Positions 10,949-39,830 of a DNA stretch of 39,830 bases are shown here, in pieces. The notes under the pieces are model-generated. The model did no database searches. It was not told the DNA's origin and worked only from the letters and a program-made list of their open reading frames with translations. This stretch comes from Welwitschia mirabilis. Lineage: Eukaryota; Gnetophyta; Gnetopsida; Welwitschiales. Made by a program: the position numbers and the translations under genes. Where the stretch lies: positions 64,229,171 through 64,269,000 of the forward strand of contig JBOZIK010000001.1 in the NCBI GenBank assembly GCA_051453625.1, written 5' to 3'. Position 1 is the first letter of the stretch; each line of letters begins with the position of its first letter.

Positions 10949-12990
10949 AAGAGATGATAGAAAGGAAACATCAATTGTAGATAATGGCACAAACATTGAA
11001 AATGTGTTCAAACGGCCATAAAAACACTCTTTTTTCACTGTCTGAATAAAATTATGTTCGAACATTTAGTGGTTCAAAGTGCACATGGACAAATGTGGGA
11101 AAGGAATTGCTTTTGAGGATTATGGAGAAGGGCAAGAGGGCATCAATTTTACTTGAGTAAATATTCTAGCCTGAAGTTTGTTTCATTTGTGTCTTTACCA
11201 GAAAATGTAAGCTTGGTGCTTAGGACATTGGAAAGATCTTTAAAAGTGGGCCTAGAATTAAACATATTGATTGTAGATACACTAAACAATATAGTAGCAA
11301 CTTACTAATATTTTCTATCGTTGCTTGCAAATCAGCAACAAGCTTTGATACCATATGGAAAAGTAGATATAAGCAAAAAAAATGAAGTAAGAAATTGAAT
11401 AGTATTGAAAAGGTTACCTACGTTAAAGAAGAGTAGAAAGTGGTTTTTGTTTGACTTAAAACTCCTATGCTCTTAAGGCCAATTCACACTTTATGCTCCA
11501 ATTGTTTAATTGTTGCAAATTTGATTCATGTGTGATCAATTTACTTGTATCAAAATCTGTTTTCAATTGTATTAAATCACTTTAACATTATAAATGATCA
11601 CTATTTTGAATGTTTAATATATCCTTTCATATCTAAAGGCCTAAATGACTTCACAAAAAGTTAACAATTTATATCTTCATTGTTGTGCTAGTTGACGTTA
11701 ATTATAATGACTAACGACTAACATCTATCTCCATCACAGAGTTATGACATAACTTTATTACACAACCTTTTCTTTCCCTTCTAATCTCAAACCTTAGTTT
11801 GGTGCCTGACACATTAATAAATTTGTTATGAGCTTAGGATTTGTACTTCTTTTATGGAGTTTTCTTTTCTTCCTTTTCCTTTTTTTGGGAGCTTTACTTG
11901 CATTCTTATGCAAACTTTATTACAAGATTTTACGCATAACTCTCTTACAATGTCATGCCAAATTATGGCTTAAGATTTGTTGTTTCGACATTTGATACTT
12001 TCAACATGCCTTCAGAGAAAGGCATTCGTTAAAGAGGACTTTTTGTAATAGCTACATTTTAGGGTCCTTATCACACCCCTCTAATCACACCTTCCACAAG
12101 TCTAGGCCTTGCACAAACTTCATACATCTAAAATAAAAATTTTATTTTCTCCTCTCACAAACTTCATATATCTAAAATAGAGTTTTATTTCCTCCTCCTC
12201 CTCCTCCATCGCTAGCATCACTTGTTTGCTCAAATGTATGAAAACCCATTAACAGCCCCTAATAGGCCAGCAATTAGTTGCTAAATGTGAAGTCTTGTGA
12301 TTCATGTCAAAGACATTAAAACATACGCTTGAATATGCCTTGAATACATAGTTATTAGCACAAGGCAACCTACACACCATATGACTTAAAAACCTAAGAC
12401 ATGAAACCCATAACAATCTATGGACTTCCCAACATTTATCAACATCCTCCTTCACCTTGACGTCTTCTCTTCAACTTAAAGCATTCAACAAGCTATCAAA
12501 CAAATGTCGTAAAAATTATTTTATGTACACTCATATCTTTTTCGTCTTTTAACCATTTAGGTCAATGAAACGTGCATAGTTTCCTACTGTTATCAACTAA
12601 AGCTCTTTAAAGAAATAAAGCAAAGGAGTCCTCTTCTTAGCAATTGAGTCTAATTGGAGGAAACTTGTATGTGGGAACACTTCTAAGAAAATTTAATTGT
12701 GCTTATTATTTATAAGAACAATCAGTAATTTCTTTATTATTTTTAACGTTACAGATTCAGTCATTTCAACCAAATATCGAGTATTCCACCACCACCCACT
12801 ACCAAAAGGGTTAAAACTTGATTTCCCTCCCTCCTCAATGCTGAGACATGAAAATTAAATACATTTTCCAACACCCAGAATATAGCACATACTATTTAAT
12901 GATACATCAAACTTTTAGAATCCAAATATTCATTTCCTAATTATACAAAAATAACATTAATGCTGTTATACTTTTGAATTTCCATTCACC
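10949..12990. other. No recognisable gene; minor repeats
   Basis: No supported coding region. ACAAACTTCAT followed by ATCTAAAATA and a T-rich run occurs twice 44 bases apart (12113 and 12157). A short CCT trinucleotide run lies at about 12191-12207. Confidence 0.5.
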
Positions 12991-14620
12991 CCATTTTCAA
13001 TTTATATTTGAAATTATAAGTTGTTACCACAGTCACACAAGTAAAAGCCTCTAAGCATTCTGGAAGGAGTAAGTCTTCCTGTAAATGCCCTATTTCCAGA
13101 GAGGAAGGCATTGGAAAAGCAAAATCATATGACGCATCTAGAGATGGAGAAGCTAGAGTTGAAACTCTTATTTTCAGTGTCATTTTTAAAAGGAAAACTT
13201 TGCAACTTTGTTTTGTCTCCTGATATTTGCAGAGAGGCCCGTGAAACACGGACAGTTAACAGTTTGTCAGTATTAAAGTTGGAAAACCAGAAAGAACTGA
13301 TTGTGGGTGCAAATTTCAAAGTGGTAGATTCCTCTTCAACATTAGATGAGTTTGTGATCAATATATTTTCTCTCCATTTGGAGGAAAGGTGATTCCTTTA
13401 CACATATTTAGACATCTAAAATGAAACAATCCTCTGAAATATTCTGCCTGTCTAGCTTACAGACCGCAACTGGAGCGTCAGATGATGCTCAGGAGTAAAT
13501 GCGACACTTCTTGTTGAACCTACATTGTGTGCTGCAGGCCCTATGAGTTATATTCTTCCTTCAAAATCCCCACTCTGATTCTTCATGATTTCAGAGGCCT
13601 TTTCAAGTATCTTTTTTCTTAAGGAAGCTTCTGATGGAATCAGATGTTGGAATGGTAAAACAAATCCTTTATTTAGAAATACTTTGTGAAAACCATGAGG
13701 ATTGTGAATAACGAATAGATGAAAGGGAAGATGACATGAATCACCTGGACATCTATCCTTGGGGTTTTCAGTCAAAGACCACACCCAACTGAACAACTCC
13801 TGCAGCATCTTTGCCTTAAAAACCCAGTTAAGATGTTGTTTCTGCTGCTTGAGAGGAGCAAGTTTGTTATACTCTTTATCACTAGTCAATCAGGTTTTCA
13901 ACCACAGCTATCAGAAAAATTTTACTGTTTAATTTACATAGTATCTTCGGTGTGCAACATTGTTCCTTATTTATTTTTCACTGCATCAATCAAACCTCTC
14001 ATAAATCAGAAACAGAAGATTTGTATTACAAATTGTGAGAAGATGCTTGGCACAGCTGAAGATTCATAAGGGAACCTTTGCTGCACCCAAAAATGGGCTT
14101 GTACTAAGGCTGCATAAGATGGAACATTCCAAAGGGCACTCTATGTCAGCTCGTGGACAGAAGATAGGATGTTGATGGTGTGACCATTCATCATATTTTC
14201 CGTCAGTTATCATCTTGAATGCCTGGGAAAATGTTGGTTAGGGTGCTTGGTTATGAATGTAAATAGATTCCACCATGAACAAAAGACAATGTGCGTTGCG
14301 TTTCAGTCAAGGATACCAAGGAAAACATAGCCAAACGGTTGTTAAGAATTAGATAAAAGGGGAGGGGACTTGGAAACAAACACACTGACATTAAGTACAA
14401 TAACAATAAGATATGTCAGTTCATTTTTTAAGCCAAACTGGAAGCAGGGGCTTTGGCATTTGAAAGTTGTGTTCTATCGCCAAGTCTCTTTCAAAGCTTG
14501 ATTTTTTCCACTTGAATCTTCATGGGCAGAAGTTTTACCCACTCCAAACATCCAGACTATGTTTTCTAGATTATTCATGCCTTTTAACATCAAAAAGTCT
14601 TGAAAAATCCTAACATTTGC
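12991..14620. other. Repeat-poor flank downstream of AIH, nothing assignable
   Basis: Less repetitive and slightly richer in G+C than the rest. Short overlapping frames occur on both strands (for example 13548-13889 minus, 113 codons, and 13111-13392 plus, 93 codons), but none has a domain, splice context or neighbour that would support it. Part of it may be AIH 3' flank or untranslated sequence. Confidence 0.4.
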
Positions 14621-14625
14621 TAGGC

Positions 14626-14724
14626 TCTTTTATTCAGTAGTATACGGAAATTAGCTTTGTCCCTTTTCATATTGAATTTACTTTAAACTGCAAAGAATAT
14701 TAACCCAAAGCCTACCAGTTTATT
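14626..14724 (-). terminator. Candidate AIH 3' UTR polyadenylation signals
   Basis: On the minus strand an AATAAA lies at 14724-14719, about 35 bases after the AIH stop codon. A second (GAATAAAA) lies near 14632-14626, about 130 bases after it. Either fits plant near-upstream elements. Plant poly(A) signals are loose and the region is A+T rich, so this is position-based inference. Confidence 0.35.
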
Positions 14725-14758
14725 TAAGTAGACTTCTACTGAAAGGAAAAATATCAAT

Positions 14759-30963
<16,205 letters not shown>

Positions 30964-31015
30964 TCACAGAAACTGCAAAGAGAAAGACTAAAATTACTCC
31001 AACTATGATAGGTAA

Positions 31016-31025
31016 NNNNNNNNNN
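31016..31025. other. Assembly gap, 10 N
   Basis: Default-size scaffold gap in the AIH intron, 87 bp upstream of the 30700-30929 exon. Confidence 0.99.
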
Positions 31026-31140
31026 CAATGTGCCCATTATACCCATTATTAAATTTAGACACAAAAAGAAGAGTATGAAATTGAATGACAAATATTCTAG
31101 AAAATTGTTTAACTTTTTGTCCATTCCTCAATCCTTTGTT

Positions 31141-31256
31141 GGTCTGCATTTAGTAGTTTCTCATATAAGAAAGCATTAATAATGAAATAAAAACCTTCAC
31201 AAACTTACTTAGGTTCCCACTTCATTCCTTGTATTCTAAAAGGGTTATAAAGCATA
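31141..31256. repeat. Direct duplicate, copy 1 (mate at 31700)
   Basis: GCATTTAGTAGTTTCTCATA through TATTCTAAAAGGGTTATAAAGCAT; mate at 31700-31815, 559 bases away. Confidence 0.75.
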
Positions 31257-31289
31257 TGCTCTAGAAATTCATTGACAAATGCTCTTATT

Positions 31290-31600
31290 AAAATAGATGC
31301 AGCAGAAAGCATGATAAACCAACGTGAACACAAATGAAACACAAAAGGCACACAAAACATTTAATGAGGTTCAGCCCCTTTCTCACCTCCGTCCTCAAGA
31401 AAGCATTGTAGAGTTTTTACTAGCAAACAAAAGCTTCAGAGAATACAAGTGCTTATGAAGCACACCACACATATCAGCCCTCAATGGCTTGAGGGGCAAA
31501 TATAAGAGAAGAGTTAGATTAAAGTAACAAACCAACCTTAACTTCTTCCTAACCATGATTTTCCCTTAACTTAGTTTAATAAACACCCCAAGGTGATTTT
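31290..31600. repeat. Divergent family A repeat between the two duplicates
   Basis: ACATTTAATGAGGTTCAGCC and the following Ser/Pro-like CT-rich block parallel the ATTTACGTGG region of the family A copies. CACCCCAAGGTGATTTTATAAC at its right end also matches a block at 19525-19543. Boundaries are approximate. Confidence 0.4.
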
Positions 31601-31699
31601 ATAACTATATGATACCTTTTACAATCAAACACAGACAAAATAGGAATATGAGAAATAAGGAAATAAAAATAGACTTTCACTTCGTATTACAGCATTATC

Positions 31700-31815
31700 G
31701 GTCTACATTTAGTAGTTTCTTATATAAGAAAACATTAATAATCAAATACATACCTTCAAAAGCTTATTTAGATTCACCCTTCCTTTATCGCATTCTAAAG
31801 AATGTAAAGCATAAG
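31700..31815. repeat. Direct duplicate, copy 2 (mate at 31141)
   Basis: GGTCTACATTTAGTAGTTTC and downstream sequence to GTAAAGCATAAG; about 80-85 percent similar to copy 1 by eye. Confidence 0.75.
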
Positions 31816-31819
31816 GGTA

Positions 31820-32700
31820 CAGCCGTAAGTAAACTAGGCCGAAAATAAGGAAAAGATCAAGAAACAGATGGATAATGTCTCTGTACTTTCAGTGCCAAAT
31901 ATATTAACTGAATTAAATTTACTAATTTGCACCAAGTCACTGTTGAGTGGGCACATTTATAATGTGGCACACAAACAAAATTATTTCTGTAATCAATTTG
32001 ATGTTTTTTTTTTGACAGAAACCCTCACCTTTCCATGCTGGTTATGAAAATGTTTCCTACAATGGCCTCTTATGACATTCAACCAAATATTAAACTATGC
32101 ATGAGAATAGGATAATTAGGAATCCAGTCTCCAAGGCCTTGCCAATCATAGAATCAGTGAAGAAGCAAACCTCCTCACTTTTCAATCTTCAACAGGAAGT
32201 TTTCAGATTACAAGAAAAGATGAAAGATCTTGGCAAAAATTGCTCAGCCTATCTGCTACATAATCATTTAACAATGGGGATTTTCTCTTTAGCAAGGGTC
32301 GAGTCACATGTGGATGTCCCTTCAACAAAAATCAACACAGAGGTTTGACACTTTTGCTTGTATTATTTCCAGAATCCTTAGTAAAATAGCTCATGTACAT
32401 CTTACAAAACAATTTAAGAATTAGCAAAATTTAATCATTGGAACTAAAAAAAATACATGTCAACATATTTTGAGTGTTTAATGATCTCAAATGTCAGCAG
32501 TCTATGTGACACACAAAACATATATCTAATATTCATTCTTATATCTAATAGTTTTGCCTGTAAATGATCATTGCCAAAATGTGTAATTGGGTTGCATCTA
32601 CACACATTTTCCAGGCTTCTACAATGATCCAATAATGCTTTGTCTACCCTTTATGACTTTCATTGTGATATGATTCATAATGAATAGCAGTTTATGGCCC
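31820..32700. other. No recognisable gene
   Basis: A plus-strand open frame at 32097-32348 (83 codons, with a LQQEVFRLQEKMKDLGKN helix-like stretch) is the only notable item and has no supporting context. The minus strand was checked for missing AIH exons; none was seen. Confidence 0.4.
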
Positions 32701-32724
32701 CTAAGTAATTTTGACCATTGTAGC

Positions 32725-32960
32725 ACAACTCAATTTGACTCAGTGAGTCACTCATGAGTAAGTGACTCCCCCATTGTTGGTAAGTCACTCGCTTTCACTA
32801 CGTAGTGTTGAGTCAAAGCCAATTTGAAAAAAAGGGTTGCAAAAAAATGACTTTCTGAGTTAGGCAAGTTACTTGCAAAAAGTTGAAAAAAAATGACTGG
32901 CCAAGTGAGCCAAGTCTAAGAAGATTTTGACTCTCTCCATCAGCCAAGTCAAGATTCTTT
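32725..32960. repeat. GAGTCA / TGACTC-rich short-motif cluster
   Basis: TGACTC, GAGTCA and CAAGTCA variants recur about a dozen times (for example 32737, 32745, 32762, 32786, 32809), with imperfect palindromes such as GACTCAGTGAGTC. The arrangement resembles subterminal repeats of plant DNA transposons, but no terminal inverted repeat or target duplication was established. Confidence 0.5.
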
Positions 32961-33330
32961 TTTAAAAATTCTTTTTTTTTTTTTGAGTTTATAAAAAGTG
33001 TGCCCCACACTAGACAACAAAAGCAAATATATCATCCCAAAAGAGATTTGGACACTTCATTTTGCATATGTAGTTGGTTTTAACCCTCTTGAGATTTTCA
33101 ACAATAATATGTATCTATTACAAATAGATAACATTATGCAATGGGTCAAAGTTTGAGTTTGTTGCAGTGCATGACCATAGTTAAACTATTATGTGTAGTG
33201 AGATTTCTCTTGTCCCATAGCCTTATGACATGTGTTTACTTTTACTTAGTCCTTCTCCTTCTAGTTCAAAACCAAAGATGCTTAGGTTTAGACATTTGTA
33301 ATTTATTTTCTTGAAGTATAGGGTTTTGAC

Positions 33331-33860
33331 GATAGTTGTAAAATGTGGATCAGATTGCATATCGTTTTTCTGATTTGGAGCTTTCGGACCACTGGATCGC
33401 CTTGGAGCATTTTGCGGATCGTTGTGATTGCAAATAAGGAAAAACATTAGAGATAAATTTAAAATTCAATGAAATCAATCCAATCTTGAATCGAAATAAA
33501 ATTTAAAGATTTTAAAATGCCTTCCTACTTATCATTCAATTTACACCAGCTTAAGAATGTCAAAATGATTATAATATTCCATGTTTGTTGGCTTTAAATC
33601 TCACAAAATAATGAACCCTTCTAGATCTTTGTGGATCTCTCTGGATCTCGAGAAATCTCTTTGGATCTCTATAGATCTTTTCAAATCATTGTGGATAGCT
33701 TCGGATCGTTATAGAGTGAATCGCCCTGGATCACGATCTAGAACCTCCAAATCGAGGTGTAAAGGGAATCATGATTCAAAATCAATTTAAAGCATTTTTT
33801 TCCCAAATCAAGATCCAAATCGCCTTGGATCGTGATTTGAATCCGCATTTCACAACTATG
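33331..33860. mobile_element. hAT-type miniature element with 8-bp target-site duplication
   Basis: 530 bp bounded by GTTTTGAC (33323-33330) and GTTTTGAG (33861-33868), 7 of 8 bases matching. The left end GATAGTTGTAAAATGTGGAT pairs with the reverse complement of the right end, CATAGTTGTGAAATGCGGAT. The interior, mainly on the right half, is packed with GGATC, GATCG and AATCATGATTC motifs, typical of hAT subterminal repeats. It has no transposase and so would be non-autonomous. Confidence 0.78.
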
Positions 33861-33869
33861 GTTTTGAGA

Positions 33870-36800
33870 CTTTGAGTGTTTCAAAATATGATCCATGGGT
33901 TTTTCACTTATGTAATTGGATTTTTGTATTTTTGGAATGAAGGTGAACAATTTATGTGTTTTTTGTTTTTATTATCTTGATTAATTGAATTCATGGTTTC
34001 ATCAAAAGGATTCATATTCCACTTACTATTCTATATTGTTTATACTTATACCAAAAACAAACAATGGTGTAGAAGCCGTCGTTTATACATACATTTCCTC
34101 TTTCTTCATCACTTTAGTCCTCCTCCTTTCTAGAGAGCCAAAGATCTATCTCCACTTGGAAGATTTCCAAATAAGCATTCCTTCCTCCTTATATCCCTCT
34201 CCTTTTGGCCCTTCCCTCAAAGTTAAGTTAATAACAAGTAGTTCCCCAATAAGACATGAAAAATGCATATAACTTTATTCCTCATTAAAACCACCTAAAC
34301 TAAGTTCCCGAAGCCCAATTATAGCATCAAACACTCCCTATAAGTACATGCCATTCATCCTCCTATTTAAATAGCATAATAAATATCACTAAAACTTGCA
34401 GACAAAACCGTCAAAAGCTGAATCCTTTATTTAGACAAATTTGCATCACTCATACCTTTCTAATAAATCAAGAACATACCTCCAATCCTAAGACATCCTA
34501 ATCATAGATCACTCTCTCACACATAGACATACTTATCATCATCATGGGGAACAGACCATGGTTGATGCTTTCCACTTCATGAAACTTGATCCTCCATACA
34601 TGGGTCTAAACCCAAATGAAGCTACTCTCCACTTTGGCAAAGCATGTTTCAACATCAACTGTGAACCAGAATGTTGTCAGTTTTTGTTAGTCCAAACCGT
34701 CATACCGTGTAACATTAAATTTATTGATCCTATGCAGCTGAAAATTTGTGTGCCAAACCTTGAGGACAATACCTTAAAACACAATTAGAAACGCATCAAA
34801 TAGAGCTCTCATTGTGGAGTTATTAGCTTTAAAATTCAGGGTATCCAGTGTCATGCAGTAAAAGGCTACATATGTTGATGAAGTTGTACAGAACATTTTA
34901 ACTTCTTGAGTGCTTCCTGTTCCCACAGCCTGGTATGATGTCAATCTAGTTATAGTTAAATTTCAACTAATTTCATTCAGACAAGAGTTGGTATTAAAAA
35001 ATGTGAGTGCAGTTTTCTATAATTTCTGGTAACGTTCTTGCATGTAGGTAGCATAGAAATTAATTGGATTGTGAGTTGGTATCATAAGATATTAAGTTGG
35101 ATAATAGGACTTAATGATGGAAACATGGAAGAAAGCCAAGGGAGGTCAAGATAATTGAATAACCTTGTTTTAAATGAACTTTCAATATTTTAAGAATAGA
35201 ATTCACTAAAAACTGATCCCTCATGGATAACATCAAAGTTATTTCACTTGCTTAAATTGTAAAATAGGTTTTGTATTTAATGGGGCTTGTGGAACCCTCT
35301 TCTTGTACAGTTTGTCAGCTTATAGAAAACTAATCCTATGTTAACCTTGAATCATAAGATCATAGAGCCAAATATCATAGCCAACATCCATCTCCCTTAT
35401 GGTATTGTGAACTAACCCTGTCATATTGTAAGTCTAGCTTTATATCATAATGTACCCATGTGGTATCATTAAGTCATACAGCGTAGTCTGATAATGTACT
35501 GTGAGACCTAAGATACCAAGATCATCCGTGGTAGAGTTTTGAACCAAAACCCACCCTGCAATACCCACAGTATGCACTCAACATAGAATATCAATGGTAC
35601 ACTATGTAGCCACAACAGCCCACACAAAATCCTGTAGTATCATAATGTACCTAGGATACACTGCAATATCATCCTCATTGCTATCATACCTAACTACTTA
35701 TGTACTACCCGAACTTCTGTGACACTATAATAGCATGTCATCTAGCTATGATACTGAGCTAGTTTTGTGGCTACTGCCCAAACTTCAAAGCTTGCATAAG
35801 CCCACTAGCCAATGGTACTGTCACTAGGTCCCAGCTTAATAATATTCATTATTTTACTAAAATTTATACTGGATTTTATTTATGATTTGGAACCTTTGAA
35901 TGACTATAACTTTTGATTGAGAGACGTCCGATTGTGATTGTGTAAAAGTCATTACCCTCATTTTGACAAGGGAAATTGTTTTAATAGATTACATGACATA
36001 TTTTGATAAATCTATAGCCAGTGAAACTAGTTTTTGTGGTTTTCAACTTCCTACTAATATGTAGGCTATGTATTTAATTGCTTGACATGCAATATTCTCA
36101 TTAAACCCAGGGCAAACTATATGTCATTGGAAACCTCTTAATGTAAGGGATATAGCTACATAAAACCATTGTAATTTTGAGGAGATTAATTCTTAACCTA
36201 TTTTTATGTCTAGGTATTTTATTCTAGTTTTTAGGTTTATACCCATATGAAATATGCAGTTCTAACATCTTTCCTTGCATATGGAATTGATGGTCCACTT
36301 CTTAGAAGGGTGCAATATCTCCTGAGCACCTTAAGCACAATTGGTAGACTTCCTTAAAACAAATCTTATTGGAGTTCTATCACAAGTTGTGAAAATAACT
36401 ACATTCGTTGCTACAATTCCAATCATCCATTGGAAAGTATTAGGAAGCTAGAAAAAGAGACATACAACTAGTAGACTTGGGTAAATGATCTAACAGCAAG
36501 CGATGAAAGGCTTTCAACTAGATGAAAATGATCATTATACCTAATGATGAATCTATAGCAGGTTATTCTAGTGAACGAGTCAATCCTTCACCTGAGGATT
36601 TGATTAAAAAGCAATGAGAGCAAGAAGATCGCATAGCACTTTTTGAAAGTAAATTGTCTACTATCAAATGCTTATCTGATAGACGACCCTCAACTTATCA
36701 CATCTTATAGTGTGCATAGATCTTTCTTAGTATACTAAAGACTTGCCTTGATACTTTCATGAGATGATTTAGGAGATGTCCTTTGAGCATGCATGGAATA

Positions 36801-39800
36801 TGTAATCAAATAGCTCTTCATTTTGAAAGGCATCACCTTCTATTTGATGTGGAAGTAGATATTGATGTTGAATTGTTTACCAAACAAATACTTCCATATC
36901 ATTTCCTTAGTTGCTCTAGTAAGGGCAACTAGTTTGCCTATATAGTGGACAACGAAATATTAGGTCAGAAACATGCTAATGCACTCGTCACGTAGACTAG
37001 AAAGAGGATGAACATCATTAAATGTGATGTTTCTATTTCTCTGTTTCGCCGGTTACTTTTGTTGCTCCGCTTGAATTTGGATAACACAAGAAATGGAGCT
37101 ATCTTTAATCATGTAGTTATCCTATTTTCTAACCATGAAGTCCATTGACAAATCATTATTACAGTAGTAAACCTATCATTGGGCTAAAAAGTGGAATAGC
37201 ACAAGGAATGTAGTTGTTTGTAGTCCATATTTAGCTAGGCATTTCATACCCCCCAACCCAAATGGAACCTCCCATGTTTTCTACCTAAATCAACCTCACA
37301 CTTTTTCTACTTAAATCCAAACTATCGTAACAAATATTTTAGCTATACCATTTCTTTAGCTACTTATTCCCAAACTACATGGGTTTGGATGTGGGCATCT
37401 ATGTGCATTAGGCATGGTTGTGTGCTTCCACTTAATTGTGCTCCCTTCTAATTGAATCCAATAAAGCACTTTTCACTACTTCCAAACAATGTAGGCTACA
37501 AAGAGGTCAAACTTCGTCATATATTGTATTTTTGTTTCTTCCTTTTTTTTAGTTTTACTTTTTGTTGTTGTTTTACTTTGGCTACTGTGCTTGACAACTG
37601 ATAACACCATGTAGCTATCCTTAGCATAAGAAAGATATTAAAGCAATCCAAATAGCTTGGAAATTCATTCTGCTCAAAAAAAAAGGGCAAAAAGTAAATA
37701 CAAGGAAAATCACAAGCTTTGGCACCAAAAAGCTACTTACAATGGGAGCATTTTTTTCAAAATTTGATAGAAAACTCACATGTTAATCCAATACAAGGTT
37801 ACAAGAGCTAGAGGGGTGATGCTACCATTCCTAAGGAATTCATATCTTACTATTTGTCTATGACATTAGTTAGGCTTTGTGTATGTGCAATGCTAGAAAG
37901 GAAAACATGTGGAGCTATTGATGCAGAATGTATATCATGTTGCTCTATAACCCCTTTGGTGGTTAAGAATGAAAATGGTAGACCAGTATTTTATCCTATT
38001 TGGGAATTATTCCGAGCTAAAAGGGCTTCATTTCTTCTTTATAAATTTCCTACTTTTTCGTAGATCTGTGAATTTTCCTTACTTCTTCTTGCAAGTCTCT
38101 AAAAAAGGGATTATGCTTGGCATTATTCTAAACATTGAAGGCTCGCCTTCACCCTATGGAGTACAAGTAGGGAGGTTCTAAATGATTATGACTTCTTGGC
38201 AGACTTCATCCCTCTCTACGCCTATAGACATTCTAGGCACATAAGGCAATTTCCAACCCTGGTTCCCTACCTTATTATCATCCATCCCCTCACCCTTCTC
38301 TCTCTACATAGTCCTAGTGGAAAGAGGTATCTTTGACACTTATTGCTTTCCCACAAGGGATCTTTGCAAACTTCCTCGTTCCTCTCCAACCCATCCTTCT
38401 CCTCCTCTTTCCCCAACACAATTTTCTTTACCGTTCACAATTCCTCCCCAGCCTTGTTACTTTCCTTAAGACCCTCTCCTGCTTTTTTTTTGCTTGTGAG
38501 GCCATTGTTGACTAGTAGCTCACCGCCATCAAAGCTGGATACTTAAAAAATGCGTTAGCAAGTGCTATTTAAGCACCATTAATAGTTGACCTACTTCCTT
38601 TTCTATTCTAGGGATTCACCACAAAGATCCTTTAGCTCAAGCTAGACAAAATCCTTGAGGAACCTAAGGACATCAGAGTAGTAAATAATGCTTATGGAAT
38701 CTTCATTAATGCTCAAGAAGGAAGATTGTCTTGGATTTTTTATGATGATTGTTTCATGAGATGCAACGAGGTCTACAACAAGAAGTTTTGCTTGTGCTAC
38801 TTCTTGTAAACCTGTTTCAGTTTTGGTGCAATTTCAATGTCTAAAGCAACTTCTCAAAACCTTGTTGCATAAATATTATGGAGGTGACAACCCAACTTTG
38901 TAACTGTTGTATTTATGTAGTAGATATTCATCATGATCAATAGAGGTGATGGAGACTTTGTGTAATAACTCAAGACTTAAGAACATCTGTAACAAGTCAA
39001 CGTGGGGATGGTAACTATTAAATAGAAATGCATGTTAATGTGAAAAGATTAATGTGGATGGGTGGCCATGAACAAATGTTAAATTACTAAGTGAATAATT
39101 AAGTAATAATAAACAAAAAAGTCATTGTGAAAAGTCATTACATTCTATGTGTGGGCACTTGGGATGTCAATGGGCTAATGGCACTCAACAAGAAAGGGTG
39201 TAAAAGAACCTAATCTATCATCACATAAGGATTGTAATGCTTCTGAACCCATGTTTGTGATGACAAAAACATGTCCTTAACACAATAAGAGGTTAGGACA
39301 ATTTGCAAAATCATGGAAGTCTCCTTGGAATGCCAATCAAACAAGATGCTTCTTCCTGTAAGAATAGAACCCAATGGCACCTTCCTCGTGCAATTTCATA
39401 TGTAAACAAAGTATCGTTCAAAAGGTGCCATAAGTATACATCTCCAACTTCTTGCAGGTTGGAACGATGTCTAACTAGGTTTGTGGCCTAGTTAATCAGG
39501 TACCATGGGTTGCAAGCTTGGGAAGGGCAACATAGGTCCAATAGCCATCTGTGCTATGAATGTTACATGTATGATAATTTTTCAAACCCAAACTAACTTT
39601 CTTGAAGAGAACACAATACCATAAAAGTGCAGCTAGGAGCTTTATGTCATTGGGTAGCTTCAACGTGTACGACTTAACTTAGAAATAAGAGTTAAGGATT
39701 ACAAGGATTGTTAGGACCATGTAGGGGTGGATTAATAACAAAATTGAAAGTCAATGTTGTAGAGATGATGGGTTTCAATGATGAACGAAGAACTGGTATC

Positions 39801-39830
39801 AGCACATCGTTTCTTGTAGTAATTCAGAAG
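33870..39830. other. Intergenic or intronic sequence without recognisable genes
   Basis: If the AIH 5' exons lie beyond the right edge, this is intron. Open frames (for example 34558-34788, 37854-38063 and 38333-38546, all plus) are short and without domains. A stretch near 38640-38800 stays open on the plus strand and reads EEPKDIRVVNNAYGIFINAQ, but I cannot identify it. Diverged TATCATAATGTACC-like motifs recur between about 35440 and 35660. Confidence 0.4.

Noticed and set aside
13548-13889. 113-codon minus-strand open frame downstream of AIH
   Set aside because: No recognisable domain, no splice or promoter context, and overlapping open frames on the other strand; a chance frame is as likely.
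38330-38546. Overlapping plus-strand frames rich in Ser, Pro and Phe
   Set aside because: Composition follows from a C/T-rich tract; no start context, domain or conservation evidence.

Overview
The window looks like nuclear DNA of a land plant with a large, repeat-rich genome. A gymnosperm, probably a conifer, is my best guess. The grounds are high A+T throughout, one host gene whose short exons are separated by an intron of about 15.6 kb, and old Ty1/copia and Ty3/gypsy remains nested in each other. There is no bacterial-style gene density. Runs of 10, 125 and 701 N mark scaffold gaps, so this is a draft assembly. The species call is inference only.

The one confidently recognised host gene is agmatine deiminase (agmatine iminohydrolase, AIH) on the minus strand. 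It is represented by its last three coding exons: 30700-30929, 14957-15115 and 14759-14878. Splice sites and phases fit, the reading frame is intact and the catalytic Cys motif is present. The exons for roughly the first half of the protein were not found between 30930 and 39830 and probably lie beyond the right edge.

Layout. 1-1180: fragment of a gypsy-type LTR in inverted orientation, then a 24-bp perfect inverted repeat. 1176-5091: two ~980-bp direct repeats that look like the LTRs of a decayed minus-strand element. 5092-12990: old repeats, a gypsy-type LTR (about 6290-7270), irregular tandem repeats (8270-8990) and an undetermined broken reading region (9250-10950). 13000-16250: comparatively repeat-poor sequence around the 3' end of AIH, with one extra exon-like open segment at 15724-15833. 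16300-30700: the giant AIH intron. It holds tandem duplications, a SINE with target-site duplication, a broken Ty1/copia polyprotein readable from zinc knuckle to RNase H, a gypsy-type LTR inside that copia element, a second copia RNase H piece, and a gypsy gag/protease remnant. 30930-39830: more dispersed repeats and a 530-bp hAT-type miniature element with an 8-bp target duplication. From about 34 kb to the right edge almost nothing is recognisable.

AIH hydrolyses agmatine to N-carbamoylputrescine in plant putrescine synthesis. None of the other features forms a pathway or operon with it. I found no convincing new biological system. The most useful observations are the intron architecture, well-delimited small transposons, an exon-like segment that would act as a poison exon if spliced in, and a 701-N gap flanked by identical 62-bp ends that is probably an assembly artefact.
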